64,000 nt of DNA from Pontederia crassipes (GCA_030549335.1 CM060191.1:54039447-54103446), one strand, 5' to 3'; counted from the stretch's first letter, positions 22,831-36,024 are shown. Notes: a model not told the origin generated them from the letters alone. Program-made: numbers and translations.

Positions 22831-23260
22831 CAAGTTGTTTGTGTTGCCTCATGTGTTAGTTGAATTTGTTGCCACCACACTAAAGCACCTTCTTCGGGCG
22901 ATACACAACAAGCTTTACTTGTTTGTGTTCAGGGATCTCCACATACTCAAAGAATCTCTCAACTTCAGCCAGCTAGTCGAGGAAGTCTTCGGTGTAAAAT
23001 TGGCCATTGAAGGATGGAAGGTTCATCCTCATTTTGAAATATGGATGGTATGCTGCACAATTTTGAATTGGTGAGTCCTCGACATCATCATCACTATCAG
23101 CTAGGCGTTAAAGGGCTTGGGCCTAATGAGGGAGTCTTCGCTCTTCACGGTTGTAGAGTAACTCAAGAGATTCATGGAGGCATTGTAGAGTCTCCTCCAT
23201 CTCATTGAACTCAGCACGAGTAGGGTTGTCTTCAATGATTCTCAAGCTTTGATACCAATT
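22830..23260 (-). pseudogene. Ty3/gypsy gag 5' fragment with primer-binding site
   Basis: The minus strand begins with TTGGTATCAAAGCTTGAG (23260-23243), close to the initiator tRNA-Met primer-binding site of Ty3/gypsy elements. The reading continues with a gag start (MEE...) and then LPSFNGQFYTEDFLD, LAEVERFFEYVEIPE and KQVKLVVYR, the usual gypsy gag order. Stops interrupt the frame (after DFLD and later) and it is cut after about 140 codons. Confidence 0.75.
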
Positions 23261-23641
23261 TGCACGGCACCCAGATCAATTGAAAATAAAGAAGACAAAA
23301 AAATAGGAGGATGGACCGAAGTACTATGTAAGAAAGCATCGAACAAAATTCAAGTGCTTGAAACTTGCGAATCTGCGATATAAACAAGTGTTTATTTATC
23401 AAGTAAAGGTGACATGCCTTTCTCTATTCATTGGCCCATTTTATTGATGAATATCAATAGTCTCTAATTTAGGAAAACAAACAAAAAAAACAAAAATTAA
23501 GATAACAAAAACTATTGAAAATAACTAATGAGCAAACAAATCAATCAACTAATTAGCTCCAACTAATTAGTGTCTGATATGGTTTCTTGATAATCAACAA
23601 CAACAAAAGTTGTACCAGGATTTATGGGACATTCTACATCA
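23261..23641 (-). mobile_element. Probable 5' LTR of the gypsy fragment
   Basis: It sits directly outside the primer-binding site. On the minus strand it would run from TGATGTAGAATGTCCC to CGTGCA, giving TG...CA ends. The outer end is less certain because no partner LTR remains. Confidence 0.5.
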
Positions 23642-23683
23642 CACCACCATGGGTTAATGAAAATATGAGCATTTTATCAATAG

Positions 23684-23885
23684 AGATTGGAATCAAGTGG
23701 TAAGCAGGTTGTCCTCGCTTAAGGAGGTCTCGAGTTCGAAACCTACTGTATGCAGAATATTCTTCTTGGGAGCCTCACCTGCTTCAGCCAAGTATGCGAC
23801 TCGGAGCGACACATAGTCAAATGATAATAGATTTGGATCTCTATCCGACCACTCCAGATACTGTAATGGCAACCGAAAAAAAATA
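23684..23885 (+). mobile_element. tRNA-derived SINE, second family
   Basis: Box A-like AATCAAGTGGTAAGCAG (23691-23707) and box B-like GAGTTCGAAACC (23732-23743) lie 40 bases apart, as in a tRNA head. The body follows and the element ends in A8 at about 23876-23883. No clear target duplication was found. Confidence 0.75.
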
Positions 23886-23990
23886 AGAATTCTTGTTTTT
23901 CTTTCTAAATGTTTAGCCAAAAAGATATTAGGAAAAGAATTGCAATCATGGGAGACGAGTACCGAGACGAATAGGTAATAAATCTTCTCA

Positions 23991-24487
23991 AAGGCTCTTA
24001 TACCACTTGATGTATTGGAGAATCATTAGTAAAGAAGATCCTCCTAAATAAATAAATAAATAAAGAAGATTACAGCTTTTGAACAAATTCTTAAAAAGGT
24101 CGATAATTCAAAATCACAATAAAAAGTTTGATTGAATGGTTTATAGCATGATGGGACATTAAACTGGAATTCACCGAAGAAAAAATAACACAGATTTCTG
24201 AAATAAAATAAATATAAATGAACTGAATAACAAATAAAGATTTGAGGCCTATTTATACACTTTTGCAACCAAATCCCAACTAACCTAAAAACTAAAAATT
24301 AAAATGATAACAATATTTAGATGATAATTTAAAATAATAAAAACTTCTTCTATCCTATCTGCCCTATGTCATCATCTAAGAAAGATTATGTTACAATTAA
24401 TGCAAGAATGAGTATGCATTAATAAAACTGTAACGTTTTGAGTTGTTTGATTCTACGCTTCATAATTATCCCTTTCACCATTCAACA
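23991..24487 (-). mobile_element. Copia-type LTR (24008-24487) with primer-binding site
   Basis: On the minus strand the LTR runs from TGTTGAATGGTGAAAGGG to CATCA (480 bases). It contains GTGTATAAATAGG near 24249-24261 as a TATA box and is followed by AGTGGTATAAGAGCCTT, a good match to the tRNA-Met primer-binding site. The coding part is absent; only a short leader remains before the SINE at 23684. Confidence 0.65.
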
Positions 24488-24891
24488 TATTAAAAAGTAT
24501 TCTAGTTGTCTGATGCTATCTTCATCTTCGAAAAGTTTTACAGGTAAACCGAGCTCATATACTTGGTAATTGAAAAGGCATAATAAGGAAAATGGTATAA
24601 TCTGAAATATTAAAAAAGTAAACGAGCATAAATCTGGGATCATACTAAATGAGCATCTGAAACAATAAGAAATACTAAATGATGTGACTAGCGCACCAAC
24701 AAACGTTTAAATCAGGAAAATTGAATTAAACTTCACACTACGACTTATCTACCGTTTCATTTCTTTTATAGAAGTGATAGCAGCAACAATAAATTTAAAA
24801 GTTCACTGTTCTGAAAAATAATCTAACAAAATCCAAGAATGATCGTACAGGAACTTAAGAAAACAACTGTTAAAAATCCGTCTTAATTTAC

Positions 24892-25240
24892 CTGGAAGAA
24901 TCCGGAAGGTGGTTAAAGAAGATTCCTCACGGGCTCTGGCACTCCATCCACAGTTCGTTCACCATCTCACACAACTGATCCTGAGAGGGTTCCATAAAAT
25001 CGAATAAAATCCTAAATGAACAACTGGAATTACTTTGATCGCTGCTTCGAAGGAGGTAAATTCTGAAGATATTGACGACCTGGGCGCATGAAAGGCCGTA
25101 GGAAATCCGAAGTCGCGTTCATCTATTTCTCAGGTTTTACTTGCAGACTCGCACGAGTAGCGAGGGGATTCCATTGCGCCGGTAGCAGTTCTCTCGCCGC
25201 CATCGTCGCCGGAGTCACAGGGAGTAGGAGCCATTAAGCC
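24892..25240 (-). other. Possible first exon / transcribed leader
   Basis: The minus strand has an ATG at about 25234 opening a 34-codon frame (MAPTPCDSGDDGG...), several small upstream-type frames and a good donor CTTCCAG|GTAAAT at 24892/24891. GC content rises sharply over the surrounding DNA. It may be the 5' exon of the transcription unit that runs left through 21.2 and 19.0 kb. This is not proven. Confidence 0.25.
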
Positions 25241-25405
25241 AAACGATCGAGAGACATCACCCAATGGAGGCCTTTAGTTTGATGCATATTATTGGGCTAA
25301 TGTGGGCCGTGAACAGTCGGCCTAATTGAATATTTTATTTCTTTTACAGTTTTTTCTTTCAACTTTAGATTTTTTTTCATTATTTTTTAACATTTTGGCA
25401 TCCCA

Positions 25406-25821
25406 GTGCATTTGATTATGGAATAAAATTAAAGAGAATAAAATAGTGAAATATCGTATTATCATAAAAGTAAAATATATTCTTATTTTGTGTATCATTT
25501 GATTAGAAGAAAATAAATTTTAAAATATAATATTTTATATTTAAAATGTTTTATTACAATGAACTAGTGTTCAATATTATAATAACAAAGAGTATTTATA
25601 TAATAATATATAATTGAATTTTTAAAAAATAAAATACCTTTGAAGAAATTGAAAAAAATGGAGTATATTCTTCTGACGAGGTAAAAACCGGCGATTTTTT
25701 TTTTCAAAATGATTTCATGCTTTTCGAACATTGATCGATATAATTTTATTATACGAATTGTTTGACTATATTATCGAAATATCGACATATTCTCGTGTTT
25801 ATTTCATAACCAAACGGTCAC
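25406..25821. mobile_element. Possible hAT-like MITE
   Basis: The left end GTGCATTTGATTATGGAATA and the right end (reverse complement) GTGACCGTTTGGTTATGAAATA are similar. The interior is AT-rich with no coding. Target duplication was not resolved. Confidence 0.35.
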
Positions 25822-26228
25822 GTGAGGTATGATTTCTTTTCCCTTCTTCTCTATGAACTGTGATGGATTAAACAATCTATAAGATGATCTTCTTATAAAT
25901 TTGGAATCTCGTTGATCTTGATTGTTTGTGATTTAATCATCTAGTTCGATCCATTTAGATTTGGGTCGAATCCATATCCATCCCGAGTTATTATTATCTT
26001 TTTCTTATTATTTTTTATTGTCATGGTTATAATAAGTATTAACATGGAATGGTTTCAAACTTTAAAGATGAAACCAATTTGTCCTTTAACTTTCTTTTAT
26101 AAAAAGAAAATACGAAAACTGTGTTTTAGTCGATCTTAATTAGATTTGGCACACAATAAACATTTTTTTGGAAGGGCTTATGGTAAACCTGCGGCTCTTC
26201 AGCTATGAAACTATTTCATGATGATAGA

Positions 26229-26882
26229 GGGTCATTTGGCAATTGGAATCAGCGTCCGGTTCCAATTAGTTCCGTCAAATAATAAGACATTTGACGAAAT
26301 TCGAAACGGAACTCAGTTTCAAAAAAAGAGTCACGTGATCATTTTTTATCTTTTCTGGTTTCACCATTTTGGTGGAACAAGGTATTGTAGCAAGTTTTCC
26401 CCTTTTTTTTTTTTTGAAGTTGACATTTTACTTTTTTTTCAATTTCATTTATTCATTTACTCTTTTTATTTTTTTTCTCACACACACATGTAACTTATAA
26501 AATAATTTATTTATTAAATATAAATTATTTATTATAACATATTAATATATTATTATTTTTTTACTTGTTATTTCATTAAAAAAACTTTAATATTGACTAT
26601 ATATAATTTATTTAAAATCCGATTCCTGATATTTAAGTAATATATTTTTCTACGAAAATTTTTTGAACAATTTTTTAATTTTTACTTTTTTATTTATTAA
26701 TAATATTTTTATTTTATATTTATAATATTATTTTTTATTTCAAAACTCACAAAAAATTAATCCATCACATCTACTTTTTCCTATCACATCAACTACTTTA
26801 TTCTTTATCATCAAATTCCACTTCATCCAAACACGACTAGAACTACGAGAACTTGATGGAACGTCTGGTTGCCAAACGGTCC
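26229..26882. mobile_element. Possible MITE with TTTGGCAA-type ends
   Basis: The left end GGGTCATTTGGCAA and right end TTGCCAAACGGTCC are imperfect inverted repeats. ATAGA flanks both sides (26224-26228 and 26883-26887). The interior is AT-rich. A 5-bp flank repeat does not fit the 8 bp of hAT, so class is uncertain. Confidence 0.38.
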
Positions 26883-26889
26883 ATAGAGT

Positions 26890-29520
26890 TGAATATTTAA
26901 TAGCAATACTTTTTTAAAATAAATTGGGACGCGTATCAGGTGACAGGTTACAACTACTCACTCAATATCCAAACTCAAATTAGTAGGATCAAATCATCCG
27001 ATTTTATCAAAATAGAATATACAGCAACCCTAACCTCCTAACCAATATAGATCCAGTCCATTGAAGCAGGGCACATCCTTTTCTTATCCAAAGCCTGTTT
27101 GCTTTATTCATTTCCCCCCTATCCTTGTGCACAGGCATATTACAAGTGCTTTTCATAGCTGTTACTATTTTGTCGATTCATAAAGCCCATACTCCTTTCT
27201 TTCGTTCTATCCCTTTTTTTTTTTTTTTGTTGTTCAACCACTGATATGCAAAAGTTGTTGTAACAACTTATTCAATCCAAGATGTAATGCTACTAAATCA
27301 TATTAGAATAGTTAAATGGTCATGTGTTATATTCTTAAAAATGATTATTAATTCGTCTAAAATCTATCTCGATCTACTGTCACCTTTTTTTTATCATAGC
27401 AAGTTTAGTTAGCTTAGATGAGAGATATATATATATATATATGAATAATAAAATAAAATGGTTGACACAAGCAGCCAAGCAAGGGAGGGAAATGAAAAAC
27501 AGCATGGCTCCAATTGATGCAACTTGGAACTGTTCCCCACCATTTTTTTTAAGTTAAAAGATCTACAACTTTGACGCTACGCTGCAGGCTCATCACACCT
27601 CTTTTCTTTTTTCTTTTTTTTTTTTTTCTTGTACTTGACGGCTCAAACTGCTGTAGCCGAGAAAGTGGGCTGCAATCCGTCCGCCCCGTGGTTCGTGCCG
27701 ACTTTGACCGCGTTGTGCCAAAGTCCCAACCGAAGAGTTGCACTTTGCGTTGCGGTGCGCTCTCCCAAAAAACATTCATTACGCCACGCTTCCGCGCGAG
27801 ACTCCATGGACGCGCCTAAAAGGGGTTCAAAAACCACAATTTCAAGCAAGATTATTAATAAAAAATTAATGCACCTAGAAAACATCATCAATTAATCAAT
27901 GATTGAGATAAATAATATATTTAAATAATATTAAATGATAAAATTTAGTCATGTATAATTTGAATCATTAATCGGTGGATCAACGATTCAGATATGCTCA
28001 GCATCGCTCGAAAGCTGAAGAAGGTGCATTAATTTTTATTAGAAATATCGAATTCTATTTTTAGAGTCTAATCACTTTGATAATACCTATATCTAATTAA
28101 TCAAATGTTAGTAGCATACATATTTTATCGTAAATTTGGGACGGAAAAATTTATGATGTACAACATTATATTGTGATATTTTAAATATTTTGTTATTTTT
28201 ATACTTATCTCTTATGGATTTTGATTAACTGAAATAATAATACTATTATCTTTGAAAGGCGGGTGAGTTAAAAGCCTGAGGTCGCGTAAGTTTTAAAGTA
28301 TAAAAGAAATTTAAAATTTGTTGGATATCTTTTCTTACTTTTTCGTGCTATTGGTTTTATGCTTTTTATTTGTATTCTGTAATTTTACTTATGCATGATT
28401 TGTATCAGTTCTCTTTTACAACTTCTAAACCGCCTTACTTTTTTCTATTTAAAAAATTATATTTTATTATAACATAATTTTTTTTGTTTCCAATTTATTG
28501 CTTATCCTTAGGAGAGTTGTTTAAAAGATAATATAATAAATAATGAATCATTTGAATTATTTAAGTAATTCACATTATCGGAACAATTTAAATTGTCTAT
28601 GAGCGTCGGATGATAGTGGATAGGTTTTCTATTCGATCACTTCAAATAGCGTCGTGGCAATAAAAAATTGCATATGAAAGGAACGACAATTCAAATTATC
28701 ACTCAAGTTATAATATTTTTTATTTTACTTTTTGCATTTATTCTTTAAAATTATAAAACTAATTATGTAAATTATAAAATTATATGCATAAATTATAAAA
28801 TTACACAAATAAATATTAATTAATTATTATGACTATATTATTAACATGTTTATAAAAGACATACCAATCATTTTATAATTTTAATTTTATGGGTACAGAA
28901 TATGAGTTTGAGATTTAAATTTACAGAATTAAAAATAAAATATATATATTTATAGATATAATTATTTTGATTAAGGGTATATTAGTACAAATTATGTATT
29001 ATATCATAAATCTTTATTTAATTGTAAAAAAATAATACGAATTATAAAATAAATTATTTATGCATACAATGTATATTATTCACAATTTAATATGTGTCCA
29101 CACATTGACGACTAATATTCAATGATAATGAAATGAATACAACCTTAATTTCTTGTATTCTCCCTTCTTTTTTACCGCAAAAGAAGGTCCACCATTCATC
29201 CAATATAAGAAAACTAGAACTAGACTACATCTGAAGTATTCATGTAATATCCTCAACTTAATTATGTATGATTATATATATATATATATATATATATATC
29301 AATATAATGTTATGTTATTGGTAGGCGTTACGAAAGATGTGTCAGGGAATAAGCTTCAATGTTAATTATTGAAATGCAAAAAGTGACAAAATTTTGCATA
29401 AAAATGTGATTTTAAAAAATGTAGAGATTTGTAAAAATAAAATTTCAATAATTGTTCTTATACGTGAAAGCATTCTAAAAGTGATTTTTATTAAATTTTA
29501 GGAGATGATTTGGTTAGATA
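26890..29520. other. AT-rich intergenic sequence with a GC-rich island
   Basis: No gene is supported. A GC-richer patch at about 27575-27830 has overlapping frames on both strands without family resemblance. (AT)n runs lie at 27428-27441 and 29275-29299. Confidence 0.4.
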
Positions 29521-29524
29521 AAAT

Positions 29525-30085
29525 TAGGGGTGTAAGAAAAATCCGACCAACCCGAAAAATTCATCCGACCCGAAAAAATCAAACCGAAAAAATTAAAAAT
29601 TAGGGGACCGAATATGATTTAGGGCGATTTTTAATAAATTAAAATCCACATGCTAAAATTAGGACCCATCCAAAAAAATCGTAGGGGTCCGTGGAGCCCA
29701 ATTTTTATTTATATAATTAATACATGTGTCAATAATTCTTTTATTATAGATATAATATTTTTTGTATAAAATTTCATACTTTTCTATCACATTATCAAAC
29801 TCTAATTTAATAACTTTAAAATTTTAGTAGTATATTTTATATTTAATATAAAATTAAATATTTTTTATATTAATTTTAAGTTATTAAATGTATTTTTAAA
29901 AATATAATTATATAAAAGTAGGGTTCCGAAAAAATCACTCAAAAAATCGATCCGCTAAAGGATGGTTTTTACTTTTTTAAAATAATTTTAGGATGGTCTT
30001 TCTAATTTTAAAAACCGACTCGAAAAATAACGGTTGATTTTTTTAGACCAAAAACCCGAACCGACCCGAACTACTTTCACCCCTA
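29525..30085. mobile_element. hAT-like non-autonomous element
   Basis: Ends are TAGGGGTG...CACCCCTA, extending inward as AGGGGTGTAAGAAAAATCCG against AGGGGTGAAAGTAGTTCGGG. The 8-bp flanks GATAAAAT (29517-29524) and GGTAAAAT (30086-30093) match at 7 of 8 bases. Both points fit the hAT superfamily. There is no transposase frame. Confidence 0.75.
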
Positions 30086-30089
30086 GGTA

Positions 30090-31735
30090 AAATATGAACA
30101 TAAAATTGGAAATTTTGTAAAATCGTGATTTTTATTCTTGGGATAAAAAAAATTAGATTTTGATTCGTTGATTATTCATCTTTTAAAATATTTAATTTGA
30201 ATATAAATAAGGGTATTTTCTTATTTGCGTGTAAGGTCTTAAATAAACTAATACTTAACAAAATATTAAAAAAAACAAAACCATTTACTTAAATGACCTT
30301 GGATGTAAATAAGGGAGATAACACGGGTATATTGGGAAGAATTTTAGTGAACAACTTAAGTTGGTTATTGTTTTTTCTTTTGATCCTTCTTCTGCCATCT
30401 TTTACTACTTCTACTTGACATTTTACCACCCTCATCCGAACTCCAAATGGAAGAGGAACATCCACTACTTTTTTGAAGAAATTGGGCAAAAGAGAAAGAA
30501 ATTAGGATTTTCAGCTTGTGATAAGTTTATACTTAATTCATTTTTTTAGCTACCTAAGATTTGTCTAAAACTTTTTTTTATCGTATCGCTTCCAGTTAAC
30601 TATGGGCTTTACCTAATTTGCTCAAAAAAAGATAAACCTTAGACATGGTTTGTTCCTAAAATTTTAGTTACACCTCTGAATACCTTTGGGTTGCTAAAAA
30701 AATTACAAAATCTGCTTAGATCTCCTTTGTGTCTTCTTTCATTAAGCTATGGAATGAAGTTAATCAAATGTTTGTAGAGTTCTTTATATTTATGGTGCTA
30801 TCATTATGTCTGAAAAAATTATTATCCAGTTTTATCAATTAGGTATTAAATCAAATATGTTATAAAATTATTTGATATTTTCTGGTCAAAAGGATACATA
30901 TATCAGGCTTCATTTACAAACCTTGTCTTAGCAAAGAATGAAGGGAACCTCAAAGAGCTTTATCTAATTGGAATCAATTGAAAAGGTTATGCTTAGTGAA
31001 ACTTAGAAATGACTAACCTAACCTTACTCAGCTTGTCAAAATGAAATTTAGGACAGATCATGCTAATATTTATTATGTTTATTGTGATCACACCAGAAGG
31101 ATATAAATTTAAGGAAATTTATGAGTTATAACCAAGGAAGTCTAGAATATGAGTTATTTAGTAATTAATATAGATAATAAAAGTAAAATCACTCAGTCTA
31201 TCAGAATGCAACAACAATATGAAATTTAGGATGAATGCTAGTTTTCTCGAGAGCCAAACATAATGAAATAAAATTTAAAAATATTATAGAATAATATTTA
31301 TTATGGAACTAAGTAAAATTGGAATGATAAAATTTCATTAGGAATGTCAAAAAATATGTTTTTTTCTTTTATTAAGTACGTAATTGGTCATAATATTAGA
31401 TCAATCTTGTGATAAATAATTGCTTAGGTTATAGGAGTAAATGCATGAGTGACATGTAACGTACTTATTTATGATTCATGAATGATATGTTAGTGTTTAA
31501 AACATAGTAGTGATATGGTCCTTACTATTATTGTTATATGAGTAAAGTAGGAAGAAAGAAAAGGGAAATTTTTTATTAGCACATATAGGTAAGTTGATTT
31601 CTCATGCTCTATGTACTCACCATTTTTTATAATTTGGCGTGACTATGATTTCACATGATTATTTGAGTGTCCTATAATGATTTGTGTGCATGAATTACAA
31701 CATTGTTATTTGAAAAATCAATTGGTATTGACTGA
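30090..31735. other. AT-rich sequence, no gene seen
   Basis: Only short frames occur and none resembles a known family. Decayed transposon sequence is likely but was not classified. Confidence 0.4.
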
Positions 31736-31739
31736 CACT

Positions 31740-32710
31740 ACAAGATATGTGATGTATCATTCATTTGCATCTATTGTATTATGCATCCACATGTATAATT
31801 GTTGAAAATAAGTACTACATCGTTAATCATGATGAAAGCCACTTCTAGAGTTCAATCCATAAATTTATCTTCAAAATATGGGATAAGATAGGATGGAGCT
31901 AAGTGTAATGCATAATTAAGTGTTATATCGTAAAAAATCATGATGAGATCATATCTCTAGAATCTACAAGGGCCACCTCTAGAGTCCACATATCGTTATT
32001 TGTTTTGTTCCATGAAAGGGATGAAGTGAAACAAAGTTAATTACTATGTGAAGCTAAATGCTACATCATGATGAGTCACAGTAGCAATCACCTTTATAAT
32101 CCATATATGTCACTTCTAGAACCACCTACAGTCTATTTAAATGAGATTTATTGCAATTTGCATTCATTTATTTGATATTTATTAAATGATTGTTAGTGCG
32201 AAGTGAATATGCATGTGTCTTATGTTTGCAATTAAATATTTTATATTATGTGTTATCTCTCTGAATTAATTAATTGGTAATACATAAGTTATAAGTTATC
32301 AACCTACTTAGCTATTATTTGCTCAAAGCTTTTTGGGATTGAGAAGTTGTGTGTCTCATTTAAAAGGTTTGTATCTCTTGTATCCTTCTATTGGGGTACG
32401 AAGAGAGTTTGATATGATATATCTCGTAAATAATTTTCCGATTGAAAATAATTTTGTGACTATAATTTTTCGATATGAAAATAATTTTGTATCTTGTAAA
32501 AGGAATTTTTTATGACTATTTAGTGTGTGTATGATATGATATGTTAAATGCTCTTAATGATCAGTTATAAATTGTGTGGTTTAATTATTTGTGTTATGTA
32601 GAGAAATTATATACAAGTTTTAAACTTATTTGATCATCCATATTGAGTCATGAACTCTGATTTGAATCACAATTTAATCCAAGTCGTGTCAACAACAAGG
32701 ATTGATTATA
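31740..32710 (+). repeat. Dispersed repeat, copy 2
   Basis: Related to 22360-22830 in the same order: CTACATCGTTAATCATGATGA, CACTTCTAGAGTTCAATCCAT and, at its end, TTGAGTCATGAACTCTGATT. This copy is longer and includes extra internal blocks repeating the same phrases (for example CTACATCATGATGAGTCACA near 32052). Confidence 0.55.
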
Positions 32711-33187
32711 GGTATTTATTAGTAGATCAAATACATATTGAATAAGTCCATCCGAGTCTAGTTTAATTTTTTTTAGTAAGTTATCATACTCTAACAATAA
32801 ATTATATCAATTTGACGTCGATTTTTTTAGTTAATAGGATATTAGTTATTTAAACATAGCTAATTATTATATAATTTACACCAATAACATATACTTATAA
32901 GCTTATAAAATAATATAGCTAATAATATTATATATGTAATTTATTCATTATACTCGGTTTATTGTATCAATAATGAGAAAAAAATAGAATAAATAATAAA
33001 AGAGATAAAACCATTTTTTAAATTTTGGTGAAAAATTATGATTCCTTGCTTATTATATTGTTTTATTAATGTCTCATGAGAAAAAAAATATAAAAAATAA
33101 AAAAACACATAAAATAGTACTAAACTTGTGAAATAATATTAAGCATTTTTTTAGAAAAATATTAACGAGTTTGATGGAGGGTTAAGA

Positions 33188-34437
33188 GGGGAGTAATTTT
33201 CACATATGGTCCCTTAGCTTTGATTAATTCTCATTTTAGTCCCTTAACTTAAATTTGTAACTAAAAGGTACACAAACTTTGCACGATTTTCGTGGGAGGT
33301 CCCTTTTACATGTATTCACAGGTTTTTCAATTTTTTGCTTATGTGGCTTGTCGGATAATATAAAAAAATAATAGTATGAGTTTAAATTTAAAATGTAATG
33401 TTCACGTATGGTCCATCAACTTTGATTAATATTCATTTTGGTCTCTCAACTTATATTTGTAACTAAATGGTCCTCAAACTTTACATAATTTTCACTGAAG
33501 GTTCACTTTTTGAAATAACAAATTTTATTTCAATCGACAGATAAAGAAAACCAATAAAATGAATCATATGGCAGTAAAGATATGTGAATATCTTAACCAT
33601 TAAAAAAATTGCTCAGTTGAGTCAAAAAAAAATATTTAATAAACATGTCTCAGTAAAAAAATTGGTCAATTCCTCAATTAACCATTAAAAAAAGTGTTCA
33701 ATTCACCAAAAAAATAAATATTTTCCACTTAAATAATTCATTTATAAATAATTATCTTTTGATACATTCGTGAAGAGAAAAGAGATGAATATAGAGAAAA
33801 AATCTTTATAAAAATAGTTCTGACTTGTTAATTTGAAGTCAATCGAAATTAGATCTTTTAACATTTGAGTGCGAGGAAGTGGAGTAAAAAAATGACGGAA
33901 GTAAGGTTAAAAAAAGGATTTTTAAGGATCAATTGAAGCATGCTCGAGTTGAAAAATGTATAATTTTAGGAGACACGTCCATTAGACATTTTTTCGACAC
34001 AATTGAGCAATTTTTTTAATGGTTAAGATTTTCACATATCTTTATTACCATATGGTTCAATAATTTTTATTGGCTTTGTTTATCATATATCGATTGAAAT
34101 AAAAAAATGTTATTTAAAAAAGAGGACCTTTAGTGAAAATTATGTAAAGTTTGGAGGCCATTTTGTTAAAATATAAGTTGATGGATCAAAATGAATATTA
34201 ATCAAAGTTAATGAACCATATATGAAAATTATATTTTAAATTTAAACTTATACTATTATTTTTTATATTATCCGATAAGTCACGTAAGAAAAAACCGAAA
34301 AACCTATGATTAGAGGTAAAAATGACTTCTAACGAAAATTATGCAAAGTTTACGTACCTTTTAGTTACAAATTTAAGTTGAAAGACCAAAATAAAAATTC
34401 ATCAAAGTTAAGAGGTCATACATAAAAATTACTCTCC
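33188..34437. mobile_element. Long-hairpin element with doubled (tandem) terminal inverted repeats
   Basis: The two arms, about 33188-33625 and 33995-34437, are inverted copies over about 430-440 bases around a 370-base centre. Each arm contains two copies of a roughly 110-base module (starting near 33192 and 33400 on the left, mirrored near 34225 and 34433 on the right) separated by an about 95-base spacer that is also mirrored. The structure resembles Mutator-like elements with tandem TIRs. No transposase and no clean 9-bp target duplication were found. Confidence 0.8.
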
Positions 34438-34439
34438 AC

Positions 34440-35700
34440 TTCTCTTATCTTAAGTTACCCAACAAAACCTAACTCAAACAAATTGATTATAAGTTGACCC
34501 TGTACCAGTTGGTAGAGAATGCAAACTTGGCCAACGCACTCGGGACTGGCATGAGATACTGAACATGTTACGTTATCCCGGTCAGTCACTTTACAAAAGA
34601 AATTATTATATTATATTATTAGATCATAAAAATATTACAATGATTATGGGGAGAAGGGAACATGGCACGTGTTCTCTGATGCGTGGCACTCCGAAGTGGA
34701 TCCTGACCGCTGGGGACCATCCGATGGATCATTTGCTTTGCCCTTTTTTAATAGAGGATTGATCATTGATGGGCCACTTTACTTTCTTTTATTTCCAATA
34801 ATAAAAATAAGAAATCAAGGAGAAATGAGTGGACACACTTTACTATCATACTATAATAAAACTTTTCTCACAGAATTAACATCAATGTTAGTATTAATTC
34901 TCACAGATTGTATTAAATAGGGTTAAAAAATATGTCATTATTATGAACGCCACAATTCTCGAACAAGAAGTCATGATTTTTTAGCTTGTCTATTACCAAT
35001 TTAATTAATTAATAATTTAAATAGTCACTTAAATATTATCGCTATTCAGATTATTATTAATATCACATTATAGTGGTGTTGGATAAGTACTGATAATATA
35101 ATATTAGTTAAAATAATTAAGAAGCAAACTATTAAAATATTCCTAAAAATTATTGTAGATTTTGATATCATATTATTATAAATAAACAAAGCAAAAAAAT
35201 ATATAGAAAAGTGAATATAAAAGAAGATAGAGCAAAATTAAGAGATATTCATAAAAGATTTCAAATAATAAAAAAGATGAAGTTGAATGATATTTTATTT
35301 CTTAATAAAATATTTAAAATAAAATTTTAATTAAACGAATATTTTCATCAAAATACATTCCAATCAATTAGTAATATGAAAAGACACCTTTCTTGTCTAT
35401 ATTATAATTTAAATTACTAGAGCAATTAAAATGAGATAATACGGTGAGACTTAAAAATTTAAATAAATAATTGATAATTTATTTGTATTATCTCATATCA
35501 AACAACAACCCTTAAGTGATCTAAATTCCAATTGAAATTTGAAGTAATTATTCTTTTTGTTCAATCGTTGGTCAATACATAGTTTTTTTAAAATATCTTT
35601 AATGGATCTCTTGTAACAATCGGCAAAATCATAAAAAACAAAACATGAAAGGAAATTCGAATTTAAAAAAAAAGAAATGATGAACTCCAAATCGGGAGAG
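34440..35700. other. AT-rich intergenic sequence
   Basis: No gene is supported. A box A-like string (GTACCAGTTGGTAGAG near 34501) was noted but no tRNA fold follows. Confidence 0.4.
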
Positions 35701-35868
35701 AGATTGCCTCTCCTGATTCGCCTCCCCCAATCCCTCCTCGGATTCGGACGACGTTAGGCTATAAGAGGACGAGAGAAGCCCTCGCCCCCCCCCCCTTTCG
35801 ATCTCCTCCGATCAACTGTCAATCGTCTTTTTCCTTCTCCCTCTTCTATTTCGACGAACCGCGCACAT

Positions 35869-36024
35869 GGACGACAGAACAACCGGCGGACGTTCAGCGC
35901 TCAGCAGCATCCCTCGATCGCTCGTGAAGGTCGGCCGCACCTCCTCGCCAGTCAAAGACCGACCAGAGCCAAAGAAGACGACGACAACGTTCGAAGAACT
36001 AAAATCGATCAGAAAGGTACTCTA
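35869..36024 (+). other. Exon-like open frame beginning with ATG
   Basis: The frame starts MDDRTTGGRSALSS and runs 50 codons to SIRK, where the DNA reads AAG|GTACTC, a possible donor; the unspliced frame stops two codons later. The surrounding 35700-36500 is GC-rich and contains a C10-11 run. No family is recognised. A retroelement leader is as likely as a gene. Confidence 0.2.

Noticed and set aside
27549..27895. Overlapping frames of 60-88 codons in a GC-richer patch
   Set aside because: No domain, no splice structure, and frames open on both strands.
34494..34563. tRNA-like string with a box A motif
   Set aside because: No T-arm, box B or acceptor pairing follows at the right distance.
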